Part shown: piece after piece, positions 28,952-39,098 of the stretch
Position numbering within the stretch: the stretch's first letter is position 1
Layout of the letters: every line of letters begins with the position of its first letter
Assembly: GCA_020846005.1 (NCBI GenBank)
Contig: JADLEQ010000020.1
Location: forward strand, 1 to 45,338
DNA: 45,338 nucleotides
Origin: Polyangiaceae bacterium
GTDB lineage: Bacteria; Myxococcota_A; Polyangia; Polyangiales; Polyangiaceae
Direction: 5' to 3'
Notes under the pieces: model-generated
Told to the model about the DNA's origin: nothing
Databases searched by the model: none
The model's input: only the letters and a program-made list of their open reading frames with translations
Translations under genes and position numbers: made by a program

Positions 28952-30895
28952 GTGACCGTGCCGAGCCCGTCCCGTGCCGTCCCCAGCCGCGCGCGCGTCG
29001 CCGCCGCCCTCGCCGTCTCGAGCCTGCTCGGGTGCAGCGACGACGGTGGGCCGGCGGCCGCCGCGCCGGCGGACGCGGGCGTAGACGCGGCGCCCGCGTG
29101 CGATCCTCACGCGACCGTGGGGCCGCCGACGTTCTCCGACCGCACCGCCGCGTGGGGGCTCGCCGGCGTGCGCGGCAACCGCCTCTCGACGCCGGATCTC
29201 GACGGCGACGGCTACCCGGATCTCGTCGTGCACCGCGTCTACTCGAACCAGCGGGACGACCTCGCCCCAGAGACGCCGCGTCTCGTCCGCGTGTCGATGA
29301 ACCGGCCGGCGCCCGGCGGCGGGCGGACGTTCGTCGATCGGACGGTGGAGAGCGGGCTCTTCGCGCCGCGGGAAGGATCGGGGCTCCGCTCCGCGCAGCT
29401 CGCGGTGTTCGCCGACGTGGACGACGACGGCGATCTCGACGCCTTCAGCGGCACGTACACCGATCCCGCCCGCGTGGCCTCGCCTCCGACGGACGCGGAC
29501 GGCGACCGCAGCGAGCTCCTCCTGAACGACGGCACGGGGACGTTCGTCGCCGGGCCGCCCCTCGAGCCGCACGCGTCGCTCGCGATGACGACGACGGCGG
29601 CGACGTTCGCCGACGTGGACCGGGACGGCCACGTCGATCTGTTCGTCGCTGGCTGGTACTCCTACTACGGCTTCTCCTCCGAGGGGACGCAGGCGCGCCT
29701 GCACCTGGGGCGGGGCGACGGTACCTTCGAGGAGGTCACCTCGCGTGCGGGTTTGCTCACCGACTCCCTCGGCCACGCCGACGGCGGCAACCACCGACCC
29801 GCTTACGGCGTCACCTCGTGCGACGTCGACGACGACGGGGACACCGACCTGCTCCTGGCCGCGTACGGCCGGCAATGGAACCTCTCGTATCGCAACGACG
29901 GCGCGGGGATCTTCCGGGAGGTGGGCCGCGCCGATGGCTACGCGGGCGACCCGAACGCGAGCTACGCCGATAACCAGTTCTTCCTCTGCTGGTGCACGCT
30001 GCACGCCGACGCGAGCTGCCCCGCGGGCGTGTCGCCGTCGATCGCGTGCCCGTCGCCCGCGGACTCGGGCTGGGGCGCGTCGGACACGCTGCCGTGGCGC
30101 CAGAACGGCAACACCTTCACCACGGCCTGCGCGGACGTGACGGGGGATGGCCTGGCCGATCTCTACAGCGCCGAGATCCACCACTGGTGGGCGGGCGAGG
30201 GGAGCGACGGCTCCGAGCTCCTCGTCGGCCAGCGCGACGCCGCCGGCCATCGCTTCATACGTTCGGGCAACGCGCAGGCGGGCCTCGTGTGGCCGCGCGT
30301 CGGCGTCGACTGGAACGAAGGCGGCATCGTGGCGGCGCTGGCCGACGTCGACGGCGACGGTCGGCGCGACGTGCTCGTCGGCGCGAGCGACTACGCGGAT
30401 CAGCGCTTCCTCCTGTTCCATCAGCGCGCGGACGGCACCTTCGAGGAGACGGCGCGGGCGTGGGGCGTCGATCACCCGTGCGCGAGCGGCCTCGCGCTGG
30501 CGGACTTCGACGCGGACGGCGATCTCGACCTCCTGCTCGCGGCGAGCACCGCCCGCGACTGCGGCGCGACGTGGGGGGACAACGAGGTCCGGCTCTACGA
30601 GTCGGACGCCGCGGCGAAGGCGCGCTTCGTCACGCTGGCGCTCGCCGGGGGCAGCGGCGTCAACGGCGCCGCGATCGGGGCCCAGGCGCGCGTCACGGCG
30701 GGCGGCGTGACCCAGGTCGGAGAGGTGCAGGGCGGCTACGGGCACTTCGGGCTCGGCGGCGACACGCGCCTGCACTTCGGCCTGGGTGCTTGCGAGCGCG
30801 CTGACTCCGTCGAGATCCGGTGGCCCGACCAGGCGCTCACCACGACCCAGCACGGCGTCGCGGCCGCCGGCGGCGTGGTGCGGATCGAGCGCTGA
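28952..30895 (+). CDS. FG-GAP repeat lipoprotein with ASPIC/UnbV C-terminal domain
   Basis: A 647-residue exported protein (signal ending VSSLLGC). It carries repeated calcium-binding FG-GAP/VCBS blocks of the DxDxDGxxD type: TPDLDGDGYPDLVV, FADVDDDGDLDAF, FADVDRDGHVDLFVAGW, CDVDDDGDTDLLLAAYG, LADVDGDGRRDVLVG and LADFDADGDLDLLLA, spaced as blades of an integrin-like propeller. The C-terminal about 90 residues (GVNGAAIGAQARVTAGG ... FGLGACERADSVEIRWPD) are the ASPIC_UnbV domain of CRTAC1-like proteins. Likely a surface or secreted binding protein; enzymatic activity is not indicated. I list GTG 28952, but GTG 28958 is equally likely. Convergent with the pectate-lyase-like gene. Confidence 0.88.
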   Translation: MTVPSPSRAVPSRARVAAALAVSSLLGCSDDGGPAAAAPADAGVDAAPACDPHATVGPPTFSDRTAAWGLAGVRGNRLSTPDLDGDGYPDLVVHRVYSNQRDDLAPETPRLVRVSMNRPAPGGGRTFVDRTVESGLFAPREGSGLRSAQLAVFADVDDDGDLDAFSGTYTDPARVASPPTDADGDRSELLLNDGTGTFVAGPPLEPHASLAMTTTAATFADVDRDGHVDLFVAGWYSYYGFSSEGTQARLHLGRGDGTFEEVTSRAGLLTDSLGHADGGNHRPAYGVTSCDVDDDGDTDLLLAAYGRQWNLSYRNDGAGIFREVGRADGYAGDPNASYADNQFFLCWCTLHADASCPAGVSPSIACPSPADSGWGASDTLPWRQNGNTFTTACADVTGDGLADLYSAEIHHWWAGEGSDGSELLVGQRDAAGHRFIRSGNAQAGLVWPRVGVDWNEGGIVAALADVDGDGRRDVLVGASDYADQRFLLFHQRADGTFEETARAWGVDHPCASGLALADFDADGDLDLLLAASTARDCGATWGDNEVRLYESDAAAKARFVTLALAGGSGVNGAAIGAQARVTAGGVTQVGEVQGGYGHFGLGGDTRLHFGLGACERADSVEIRWPDQALTTTQHGVAAAGGVVRIER

Positions 30896-30940
30896 CGGGG
30901 CGCGGTGACGGGGCGCCGTGGCGGGGCGCCGAGAGCGCGG

Positions 30941-30954
30941 GCGAGCGTGCTCGC
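30941..30954. terminator. Small hairpin at a convergent junction
   Basis: GCGAGC-GT-GCTCGC directly before the stop of the pectate-lyase-like gene, in the 59-bp gap between convergent genes. Weak evidence only. Confidence 0.25.
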
Positions 30955-32619
30955 TCAGCCGCCCTCGACCTCGACGGCGCGCTCGTGCAGGTACACCTCG
31001 AGGTTGGTGAAGCCGGGCGCGCCGAGCACGCCGACCGACAGCGTGGTGGCGTTGCGGTCGCTCGCGTCGTTCGGGTCGAGCTGGCGCGCCGCCTCCCAGG
31101 TGTCCGGCATGCCGTCGCGGTCGGTGTCGAGCGGCACCGCGGGCGGCGACGAGAACGGGAGCGCGAGCGTGTCCCCGGCCGGGTTCGTGTCGATGGGGGC
31201 GGGGTCGAACGTCCCGGCCGCCACGTGCGCGAGCACGCGCGAGTCGAACGGATCGCGGGGGAACGCGCCCGCCTTGGCGGCCAGGTGGGCGACCAGCGGC
31301 TGACCCGTCGCGTGGTACGTCACCTCGGGGAACGGGTGGCGCGCGTCGCGGGCTTGCGGCGGGCGCGTCGCGGACGTGTTGCCCCACGGCAGCCCGCCGG
31401 AGGCCGCGGCGTCGCAGTAGTCGTTCGAGTTGTAGAGGAGCTCGTAGTCCGCGGTCGTCGCGCGGCTCATCGCGTTCTCGGAGAAGAACAGCGAGGACTC
31501 CGGCGTGAAGGACGGGCGCGTCGGATCCGGGCCCAGCTCCACCGCCATCAGCCCGTAGCACTGCGCGATCGGCCGCTGCACCGAATAGTTCCCGACGACG
31601 TTGAGGGCGTAGTGGAGCGGCGGACTGGGGCTCGCGAGCGGGTTCGCCGAGCTGACGTAGATGGGGCGCTCGTGGGCGTGGAGCACGTTGTTCGCGAGCT
31701 CGAGCTCCATCACGCCCGGGTCCGGGACGTTCTCGCGGGAGAGCTCGGGCATGCGGCCGAAGATGCGCGTCCACACGTCGTGGTGGAGGGTCAGCCGCGT
31801 GAGCGGGAACCCGCGCGCCGGATCGGAGTAGTTGAGGAGCATCCCGCCGAACTCGTGGTGGCCACCGAGCGTCTCGGCGAGCACCGTGTACTGGACCGTG
31901 ACGTCGCTCGTGAACGACACCTGTGCCGCCTCGTCCTCCGCGTTGCCGATCGAGACGTGGTCGATGACGCCCCGCCGCGCGTGGTGGAGCCGCAGCCCGT
32001 CCCCGGCGCCGTCGGGATCGCCGAACGCCCCCGGGCGCAGGCGCACGTGCCGGATCACGAAGTTCTCCGGGAACGCGCCCGGGTTCGGGCACTCCGGCGG
32101 TCCGGGTGCCTCGCACACCACGTCACCCTGAACGAGCAGCCCGCGCAGCGTGATGCCGCCCGGCGAGGTCTGCCCCGCGATCGTGACGTCGCCGTTCGTC
32201 ACGATCGGGACGGCGTCGATCACCCCGCTCACCTCGAACACGATCGTGCGCGCCCCCGACTCGTCGAGCGCCGCCTGGAGCGAACCCGGCCCGCTCGCCG
32301 CGAGCCTCGTCACGTGGATCACCCGCCCTCCCCGCCCGCCGCTGGCGCACCGCCCGAACCCCTCGGCGCCTGGGAACGCGACCGGCTCCCCGCCGGGGCA
32401 AACCCCAGCCCCCGTACCCCCACTCCCGCCCGCCCCCGCGCCCCCGCCCCCGCTCGCGCCCCCGCTCCCGCTCGCGCCCCCGCTCCCGCTCCCGCTCGCG
32501 CCCCCGCCCCCGCTCCCGCCCCCGCTCCCGCTCCCGCCCTCGCCTCCTCCCCCGCACGCCAACGCCATCAGCCCCCCCAACAACGCCACGCTCACCCGCC
32601 TCGTCAGGTCCAGTGTCAT
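30955..32619 (-). CDS. Pectate-lyase-like (PL1-type beta-helix) lipoprotein
   Basis: A 554-residue lipoprotein (MTLDLTRRVSVALLGGLMALAC) with a 50-residue Gly/Ser linker. Then comes the start block FPGAEGFGRCASGGRGGRVIHVT, characteristic of PL1-family pectate trisaccharide lyases, followed by IVFEVSGVIDAV, ITLRGLLVQGD, FVIRHVRLRPG, NVLHAHERPIYVSS and other beta-helix rungs. The positively charged residues expected at the catalytic site are plausible in VIRHVRLRPG and LRLHHARRGVIDHVSIGNA but were not aligned. The C-terminal DTDRDGMPDTWEAARQLDP is a TSP3/dockerin-like calcium motif common at the end of these enzymes. It would act on pectic or uronate polymers outside the cell. Convergent with the FG-GAP gene, divergent from ugd. 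Confidence 0.85.
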   Translation of the reverse strand: MTLDLTRRVSVALLGGLMALACGGGGEGGSGSGGGSGGGGASGSGSGGASGSGGASGGGGAGAGGSGGTGAGVCPGGEPVAFPGAEGFGRCASGGRGGRVIHVTRLAASGPGSLQAALDESGARTIVFEVSGVIDAVPIVTNGDVTIAGQTSPGGITLRGLLVQGDVVCEAPGPPECPNPGAFPENFVIRHVRLRPGAFGDPDGAGDGLRLHHARRGVIDHVSIGNAEDEAAQVSFTSDVTVQYTVLAETLGGHHEFGGMLLNYSDPARGFPLTRLTLHHDVWTRIFGRMPELSRENVPDPGVMELELANNVLHAHERPIYVSSANPLASPSPPLHYALNVVGNYSVQRPIAQCYGLMAVELGPDPTRPSFTPESSLFFSENAMSRATTADYELLYNSNDYCDAAASGGLPWGNTSATRPPQARDARHPFPEVTYHATGQPLVAHLAAKAGAFPRDPFDSRVLAHVAAGTFDPAPIDTNPAGDTLALPFSSPPAVPLDTDRDGMPDTWEAARQLDPNDASDRNATTLSVGVLGAPGFTNLEVYLHERAVEVEGG

Positions 32620-32625
32620 GCGCCC

Positions 32626-32631
32626 ATCCTA
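32626..32631 (-). promoter_or_regulatory. -10-like element of the pectate-lyase-like gene
   Basis: Minus strand TAGGAT, 6 nt before ATG 32619. A start this close leaves essentially no leader. Confidence 0.35.
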
Positions 32632-32688
32632 CCAGCGGCGGCGACCGCCCCGTGCGTGGTCGCCTCGCCCGCGGCCGGGGTTCGATGC

Positions 32689-32694
32689 TAGACC
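32689..32694 (+). promoter_or_regulatory. -10-like element of ugd
   Basis: TAGACC preceded by GC, 9 nt before ATG 32704; no Shine-Dalgarno is present between. Shares GCTAGAC with the FG-GAP gene's element at 28940-28946. Confidence 0.35.
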
Positions 32695-32703
32695 GCTCGC
32701 CCC

Positions 32704-34047
32704 ATGAAGATCGCGGTCGTCGGGACGGGTTACGTCGGGCTGGTGGCGGGCGCCTGCTTCGCCGAGGCGGGCACGCACGTCACCTGCGTGGACGTGGACG
32801 AGGCGAAGCTCGCGAAGCTGCGCGCCGGGCAGGTGACGTTCTTCGAGCCCGGCCTCGAGGAGCTGGTGAAGCGGAACTGGCCGCAGCGGCTCGAGTTCAG
32901 CTCGGACCTGGCGGCCTCGATCCGCGGCCGCCAGGCCGTCTTCGTCGCGGTCGGGACGCCGCCCAGCGAGGACGGCTCGGCCGACCTGTCGCACGTCCTG
33001 CGCGTGGCCGAGGACGTGGCGCGGCTCGCCGAGCACGAGGTGGTCCTCGTGCTGAAGAGCACGGTCCCCGTCGGGACGAACGCGAAGGTCCGCGAGGTCG
33101 TCGCCCGCCACGCCCGTCACCCCGTCGCGGTCGTCAGCAATCCAGAGTTTCTCAAGGAGGGCGACGCCGTCAACGACTTCCTGAAGCCCGATCGCGTCGT
33201 GATCGGCTCCGACGACGCCCACGCCCTCGAGGTGCTCGGGCGGCTCTACGCGCCGTTCACGCGACAGCGAAACCGCATCCAGACGATGAGCCCGAAGTCG
33301 GCCGAGATCGTGAAGTATGCAGCGAACGCCCTGCTCGCGACCAAGATCTCCTTCATGAACGAGGTCGCCCGCCTGTGCGACGCGGCCGGCGGCGATGTCG
33401 AGCACGTCCGCTCGGCGCTCGGCGCGGACACCCGCATCGGCTACCCGTTCCTCTACCCGGGCCTCGGGTTCGGGGGGAGCTGCTTCCCGAAGGACACCCG
33501 CGCGTTCGTCCGGACGGGCGAGGAGCTCGGCGTCCCGCTGCGCATCACCGAGGCGGCGATGCTCGCCAACGCCGAGCCCGTTCGCGACATGCTGCGCCAC
33601 CTGGCCGAGGACCTGGGCGGGCTCTCCGGCAAGACGATCGCCGTCTGGGGGCTCGCCTTCAAGCCGCGGACGGACGACGTGCGTGAGGCCGCGAGCCTCC
33701 GCCTCATCGCCGGCCTGCTCGCCGAGGGCGCCACGGTGCGCGCCACCGATCCGGAGGCGCTCGACACCGCGCGGGACGCGCTCGCGCGCGACGGTCTCGC
33801 GGGGCGGGTCGAGCTCCTCGGCGACCAGCTCGCCACGTGCGCTGGCGCTGACGCGCTCGTCATCGCCACCGAGTGGAACGAGTACCGCAACCCCGATTTC
33901 GAGGCGCTGGCCGGCGTGATGCGGGGCCGCGCGATCTTCGACGGGCGGAACATCCTCCCCCCGGAGACGGTGACGGCGGCCGGCTTCGACTACCGCGGCG
34001 TCGGCCGCCCGCGCTTCGCCGCGGCGGCGCCCGCCGGCCCACGCTGA
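32704..34047 (+). CDS. ugd: UDP-glucose 6-dehydrogenase
   Basis: A 447-residue enzyme oxidising UDP-glucose to UDP-glucuronate with two NAD+, supplying acidic sugars to surface polysaccharide. MKIAVVGTGYVGLVAG is the NAD-binding Rossmann start (GxGxxG, residues 7-12). SNPEFLKEGDAVNDFLKPDRVVIG is the substrate-binding block. GFGGSCFPKDTRAF carries the catalytic Cys260, and IAVWGLAFKPRTDDVREA is the C-terminal domain signature. Length and all motifs are normal, so it should be functional. There is no glycosyltransferase next to it; it is divergent from the pectate-lyase-like gene and convergent with glgB. Confidence 0.95.
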   Translation: MKIAVVGTGYVGLVAGACFAEAGTHVTCVDVDEAKLAKLRAGQVTFFEPGLEELVKRNWPQRLEFSSDLAASIRGRQAVFVAVGTPPSEDGSADLSHVLRVAEDVARLAEHEVVLVLKSTVPVGTNAKVREVVARHARHPVAVVSNPEFLKEGDAVNDFLKPDRVVIGSDDAHALEVLGRLYAPFTRQRNRIQTMSPKSAEIVKYAANALLATKISFMNEVARLCDAAGGDVEHVRSALGADTRIGYPFLYPGLGFGGSCFPKDTRAFVRTGEELGVPLRITEAAMLANAEPVRDMLRHLAEDLGGLSGKTIAVWGLAFKPRTDDVREAASLRLIAGLLAEGATVRATDPEALDTARDALARDGLAGRVELLGDQLATCAGADALVIATEWNEYRNPDFEALAGVMRGRAIFDGRNILPPETVTAAGFDYRGVGRPRFAAAAPAGPR

Positions 34048-34062
34048 GCGCCTGCGCGGCGC
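34048..34062. terminator. Hairpin between convergent ugd and glgB
   Basis: GCGCC-TGCGC-GGCGC starting at the base after the ugd stop; the whole convergent gap is 40 bp. No T-run, so weak. Confidence 0.25.
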
Positions 34063-34087
34063 CTCCCGCGTCGGGTCGGGCGGGTGA

Positions 34088-36319
34088 TCAGCCGGTCGGG
34101 ACCAGCACGAGGGCGCCGAGGGGCGGCAGGTTGAGCTGCATCGACTGGGCGCGGAAGTGCCACGGGACGGGCTCCGTCGAGACGGCCTTGCGGGTCCCGT
34201 AGCCGCTGCCGCCGAAGCGCGGCTCGTCGCTCGAGAGCGCCTCGACGTACGAGCCCGCCGCGGGCGCCCCGATGCGGTAGCCGGTGCGCGGCACCGGCGT
34301 GAAGTTGAGCGCGACCACGACGTGGCTCTCGCCGTCCCGCCGGACGAACGACAACACCGACTGCTCGCGATCGTCGCAGTCGATCCACTCGAAGCCGCGG
34401 TCGTCGTAGTCGCCGCGGAAGAGCGCAGGTGTCGAGCGGTAGAAGGTCCCGAGCGCGGCGAGCCACTCGCCGAGGGCGCGGCGCGCGGGCTCCTCCATCA
34501 GGTGCCAGTCCACGCTCGAGTCGTGGCTCCACTCGCCGGGCTGCGCGAGCTCGGAGCCCATGAACAGCAGCTTCTTCCCCGGGCGCGTCCACTGGTAGGC
34601 GTAGAGCAGCCGGAGGTTCGCGAGCTTCTGCCACATGTCGCCCGGCATCTTGGCGAGCAGCGAGCCCTTGCCGTGGACGACCTCGTCGTGGCTGAGCGCG
34701 TTCACGAAGCGCTCGGTGCGCTCGTAGAGCATCGCGAAGGTGAGCTCGTCCTGGTGGTGCTTGCGATGCACCGGGTCGTGGCGGAAGTAGCCGAGCGTGT
34801 CGTGCATCCACCCCATGTTCCACTTGAACGTGAAGCCGAGCCCGGCGTCGGGTACCGAGCGCGTCACGCCCGACCAGCTCGTCGACTCCTCCGCGATCGT
34901 GACGGCGCCCGGCGCCTCCTCCGCGACCCAGAGGTTCAGTGTCCGGAGCAGCTCGATCGCCTCCAGGTTCTCCCGGCCCCCGTGCTCGTTCGGCACCCAC
35001 TCGCCCGGCGAGCGGCTGTAGTCGAGGTACAGCATCGAGGCGACGGCGTCGATGCGCAGGCCGTCGAAGTGGAACTCGCGGAGCCAGTAGAGCGCGTTCG
35101 CGAGGAGGAAGTTCTTCACCTCGTTTCGGCCGTAGTTGAAGATGAGGGTCCCCCAGTCGGGGTGCGCTCCGCGACGCGGGTCCTCGTGCTCGTAGAGCGC
35201 CGTGCCGTCGAAGCGGTGGAGCGCGAACTCGTCACGCGGGAAGTGCGCGGGCACCCAGTCGAGGATCACCCCGAGGCCCGCCTGGTGGCACGCGTCCACG
35301 AAGAAGCGGAGGTCGTCCGCGGAGCCGTAGCGAGTCGTCGGCGCGTAGTACGAGGTCGTCTGGTAGCCCCAGGAGGGGTAGTAGGCGTGCTCGGCGAGCG
35401 GCATCACCTCGAGGTGGGTGAACCCGAGCCGGCGTACGTGCTCGACGAGCCGCGTCGCCAGCTCCCGGTAACGGAGCGATCGATGTCCCTCCTCCGGCAC
35501 CCGCGCCCAGGACCCGAGGTGGACCTCGTAGGCCGCGAGCGGCTCGCGCAGCGGCTGTCTCCGTGCTCGCGCCTGCATCCACTCGGCGTCCCGCCACTCG
35601 TGGTGCGCGGCGGTGACGCAGGACGCGGTCGCCGGGGGGAGCTCCACCGCGCGCGCCAGCGGATCCGTCTTGAGGAGCAGGCCGCCGCTCGCGGTGCGGA
35701 TCTCGTACTTGTAGAGCGCGCCCTCCCCCACTGCCGGGACGAACAGCTCCCAGATCCCGCTCACCCCGAGCGTCCGCATCGGCAGCAGGCGGCCGTCCCA
35801 CCCGTTGAAGTCGCCGACGACGCTCACGCGCGTGGCGTTCGGCGCCCACACCGCGAACGCGGTGCCGGGTTCGCCGTCGACGACGGTGGTGCGCGAGCCG
35901 AGCTTCTCCCACAGCCGGCGGTGGGTCCCCTCGTTGAAGAGGTGCAGATCGAGCGCGCCGAGCGTCGGCTCGAACCGGTACGGATCGCCGCGGTGCCAGG
36001 CGTTGCCGTCCGGGAAGAGGAACCGCAGAGAATAGCGGAGGGGGACGCGCGCGCCCGGCACGAAGCCCCCGAACACCCCGCCGCCGAGCGACTCGAGCGC
36101 GAGCGGAGCGCGCCCCTCCATCCAGCACTCGACCAGCGTCGCGTCGGGGTGGAACGCGCGCACCACGACGCCGTCCGCGCCGTCCACCGTCGCGGGGTGC
36201 GCGCCGAGCACCTGGTGTGGGCTCGAGTGCTCGCCGCGCCACAGCCGGTCGAGCGCGTCGGAGTCGCCCTCGAGCTCGGGGCGGGGCGGGCGCGAGTCAC
36301 GCAGAGACGGCGGCACCAT
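34088..36319 (-). CDS. glgB: 1,4-alpha-glucan branching enzyme
   Basis: A 743-residue GH13 enzyme forming alpha-1,6 branches in glycogen-type glucan. It has the N-terminal N1 and CBM48 modules (HSSPHQVLGAHP ... FAVWAPNATRVSVVGDFNGWD), the catalytic barrel and a C-terminal beta domain. Catalytic residues are D424 in FDGLRIDAVASMLYLDYSR, E477 in TIAEESTSW, and the third Asp in NALSHDEVVHGK. All family blocks (SWGYQTTSYYAPTTRYG, NYGRNEVKNFLL, GSELAQPGEWSHD) are present and the length is normal. ATG 36319 follows a TATGCT element by 9 nt, so it probably has its own promoter despite lying at the end of the glg cluster. The upstream gene is a GH13 lipoprotein 123 bp away. Confidence 0.96.
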   Translation of the reverse strand: MVPPSLRDSRPPRPELEGDSDALDRLWRGEHSSPHQVLGAHPATVDGADGVVVRAFHPDATLVECWMEGRAPLALESLGGGVFGGFVPGARVPLRYSLRFLFPDGNAWHRGDPYRFEPTLGALDLHLFNEGTHRRLWEKLGSRTTVVDGEPGTAFAVWAPNATRVSVVGDFNGWDGRLLPMRTLGVSGIWELFVPAVGEGALYKYEIRTASGGLLLKTDPLARAVELPPATASCVTAAHHEWRDAEWMQARARRQPLREPLAAYEVHLGSWARVPEEGHRSLRYRELATRLVEHVRRLGFTHLEVMPLAEHAYYPSWGYQTTSYYAPTTRYGSADDLRFFVDACHQAGLGVILDWVPAHFPRDEFALHRFDGTALYEHEDPRRGAHPDWGTLIFNYGRNEVKNFLLANALYWLREFHFDGLRIDAVASMLYLDYSRSPGEWVPNEHGGRENLEAIELLRTLNLWVAEEAPGAVTIAEESTSWSGVTRSVPDAGLGFTFKWNMGWMHDTLGYFRHDPVHRKHHQDELTFAMLYERTERFVNALSHDEVVHGKGSLLAKMPGDMWQKLANLRLLYAYQWTRPGKKLLFMGSELAQPGEWSHDSSVDWHLMEEPARRALGEWLAALGTFYRSTPALFRGDYDDRGFEWIDCDDREQSVLSFVRRDGESHVVVALNFTPVPRTGYRIGAPAAGSYVEALSSDEPRFGGSGYGTRKAVSTEPVPWHFRAQSMQLNLPPLGALVLVPTG

Positions 36320-36328
36320 GGACGGCCG

Positions 36329-36334
36329 AGCATA
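36329..36334 (-). promoter_or_regulatory. -10-like element of glgB
   Basis: Minus strand TATGCT, 9 nt before ATG 36319; no convincing -35 at standard spacing. Confidence 0.4.
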
Positions 36335-36372
36335 GCCCGCTCCCCGCCGGCAACCCACCCGCCCCCGCGCGC

Positions 36373-36436
36373 CGCTCGCGGCGTCGCCTCCCGCCGGCGC
36401 GCGTCGCTCGCGGCGTCGCCTCCCGCCGGCGCGCGT
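36373..36436. repeat. Perfect 32-bp tandem duplication
   Basis: 36373-36404 is repeated without change at 36405-36436, in the 123-bp gap between the GH13 lipoprotein gene and glgB. It lies 39 bp upstream of the glgB -10 element and may influence glgB expression. Confidence 0.93.
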
Positions 36437-36442
36437 CGCGGC

Positions 36443-38080
<1,638 letters not shown>

Positions 38081-38088
38081 GGGCAGCG

Positions 38089-38094
38089 ATCGTA
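38089..38094 (-). promoter_or_regulatory. -10-like element of the GH13 lipoprotein gene
   Basis: Minus strand TACGAT, 8 nt before ATG 38080, in the 52-bp gap after the FGE-fold lipoprotein gene. Confidence 0.35.
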
Positions 38095-38132
38095 CGCGTG
38101 GGCGAGCCGCGGGTCCAACGGCCGCCGGTGTG

Positions 38133-39098
38133 CTACTCGGCGTCCGCGCAGCAGCGGAAGCCCGTCTGGGCGCCGAAGTAGTACTCGTCGTGCGCGGTGG
38201 TCGCTGCGATGCAGTTGTTCCGCCCGGCGAGCCACCACCCGCCGCGGAGCCCGGAGCGATAGGGGTGCACGTAGCCGTCGCGCCACACCCACTCGTCGGC
38301 GTTGCCCGTCAGGTGGCGCACGCCGAACGCGCTCACGCACTCGGGGCGGTCCGCGGCCTTCACGCGCCAGTCCTTCAGGCGGGGCCCGTCCGAGAGGTCG
38401 GTGATGTCGTGGTTGCAGCGCCCGGCGTCGCGGGTGAAGCCGTAGGGATACGGCCACATCGCCTCACCCTGGCACGCGAACTCCCACTCGCTCTCGAAGC
38501 ACAGGCGCTTGCCGAGCGACTCGCAGGTCGCGCGCGCGAGCGTCCACGACTGATCGATCAGCGGCAGCTCCGCGCCGGGGGCGGTGTACTCATCGCGGTC
38601 GATGCAGAAGCGCCTGCGCTCGCGCGGCGCCCTGCACTCCACCTCGCGCGCGTACTCTGCGCAGCGGTGCTTGCGCAGGAAGCCGCCAGAGAGCTGCTCG
38701 TCCAGGTACCGGAGGCAGCGGTGCGCCGGCTTCGGGCAGTAGTTGCCCTCGATCAGCACCATGCCGTCCGGGCACGGCTCGCGCTCCGCGACCCCGAAGT
38801 CGGAGAGGCGCAGCTCCGGGTCGGGCAGGATCGGGACCTTGCCGCCGAGCGGTAGCGGCGTGGGCGGCGCCGCGGGGGTGAAGCAGAGATCGAAGCCCCG
38901 CCGCGGGTCGTGCCCCGGGCGGCTCGCCGGATCGAAGGAGCACTCCAGCGCCGTCGGGCTCGGCGCGGGGCGCGGCGCCGGGCGTGCCGGCGCGCGCCGC
39001 GCCGCGGAGCGCCACGGCGGCGGCTCGACGCACCCCGCGAGCGCGAGTCCCCCGGCGAGCCAGACCCCGAGGCGGCGCCGCTCAGTCGTCCGGCGCAC
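38133..39098 (-). CDS. Second FGE/SUMF1-fold lipoprotein, inside the glucan cluster
   Basis: A 321-residue lipoprotein (signal ending GGLALAGC) followed by a Pro/Arg linker and a Cys-rich SUMF1-like domain: CPDGMVLIEGNYCP, FCIDRDEYT, WTLARATCESLGKRLCFESEWEFACQG, HLTGNADEWVWRDGY, LRGGWWLAGRNNC, YYFGAQTGFRCC. It has the fold's WEF-C, GN-x-x-EW and GFRC landmarks, and extra cysteines that probably form disulfides outside the cytoplasm. The catalytic Cys pair of true FGE is not evident. Its GTG start at 39098 overlaps the 3' end of glgX by 17 bp, so it is made with the glucan enzymes. It is distinct in sequence from the one at 24165. Confidence 0.85.
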   Translation of the reverse strand: MRRTTERRRLGVWLAGGLALAGCVEPPPWRSAARRAPARPAPRPAPSPTALECSFDPASRPGHDPRRGFDLCFTPAAPPTPLPLGGKVPILPDPELRLSDFGVAEREPCPDGMVLIEGNYCPKPAHRCLRYLDEQLSGGFLRKHRCAEYAREVECRAPRERRRFCIDRDEYTAPGAELPLIDQSWTLARATCESLGKRLCFESEWEFACQGEAMWPYPYGFTRDAGRCNHDITDLSDGPRLKDWRVKAADRPECVSAFGVRHLTGNADEWVWRDGYVHPYRSGLRGGWWLAGRNNCIAATTAHDEYYFGAQTGFRCCADAE

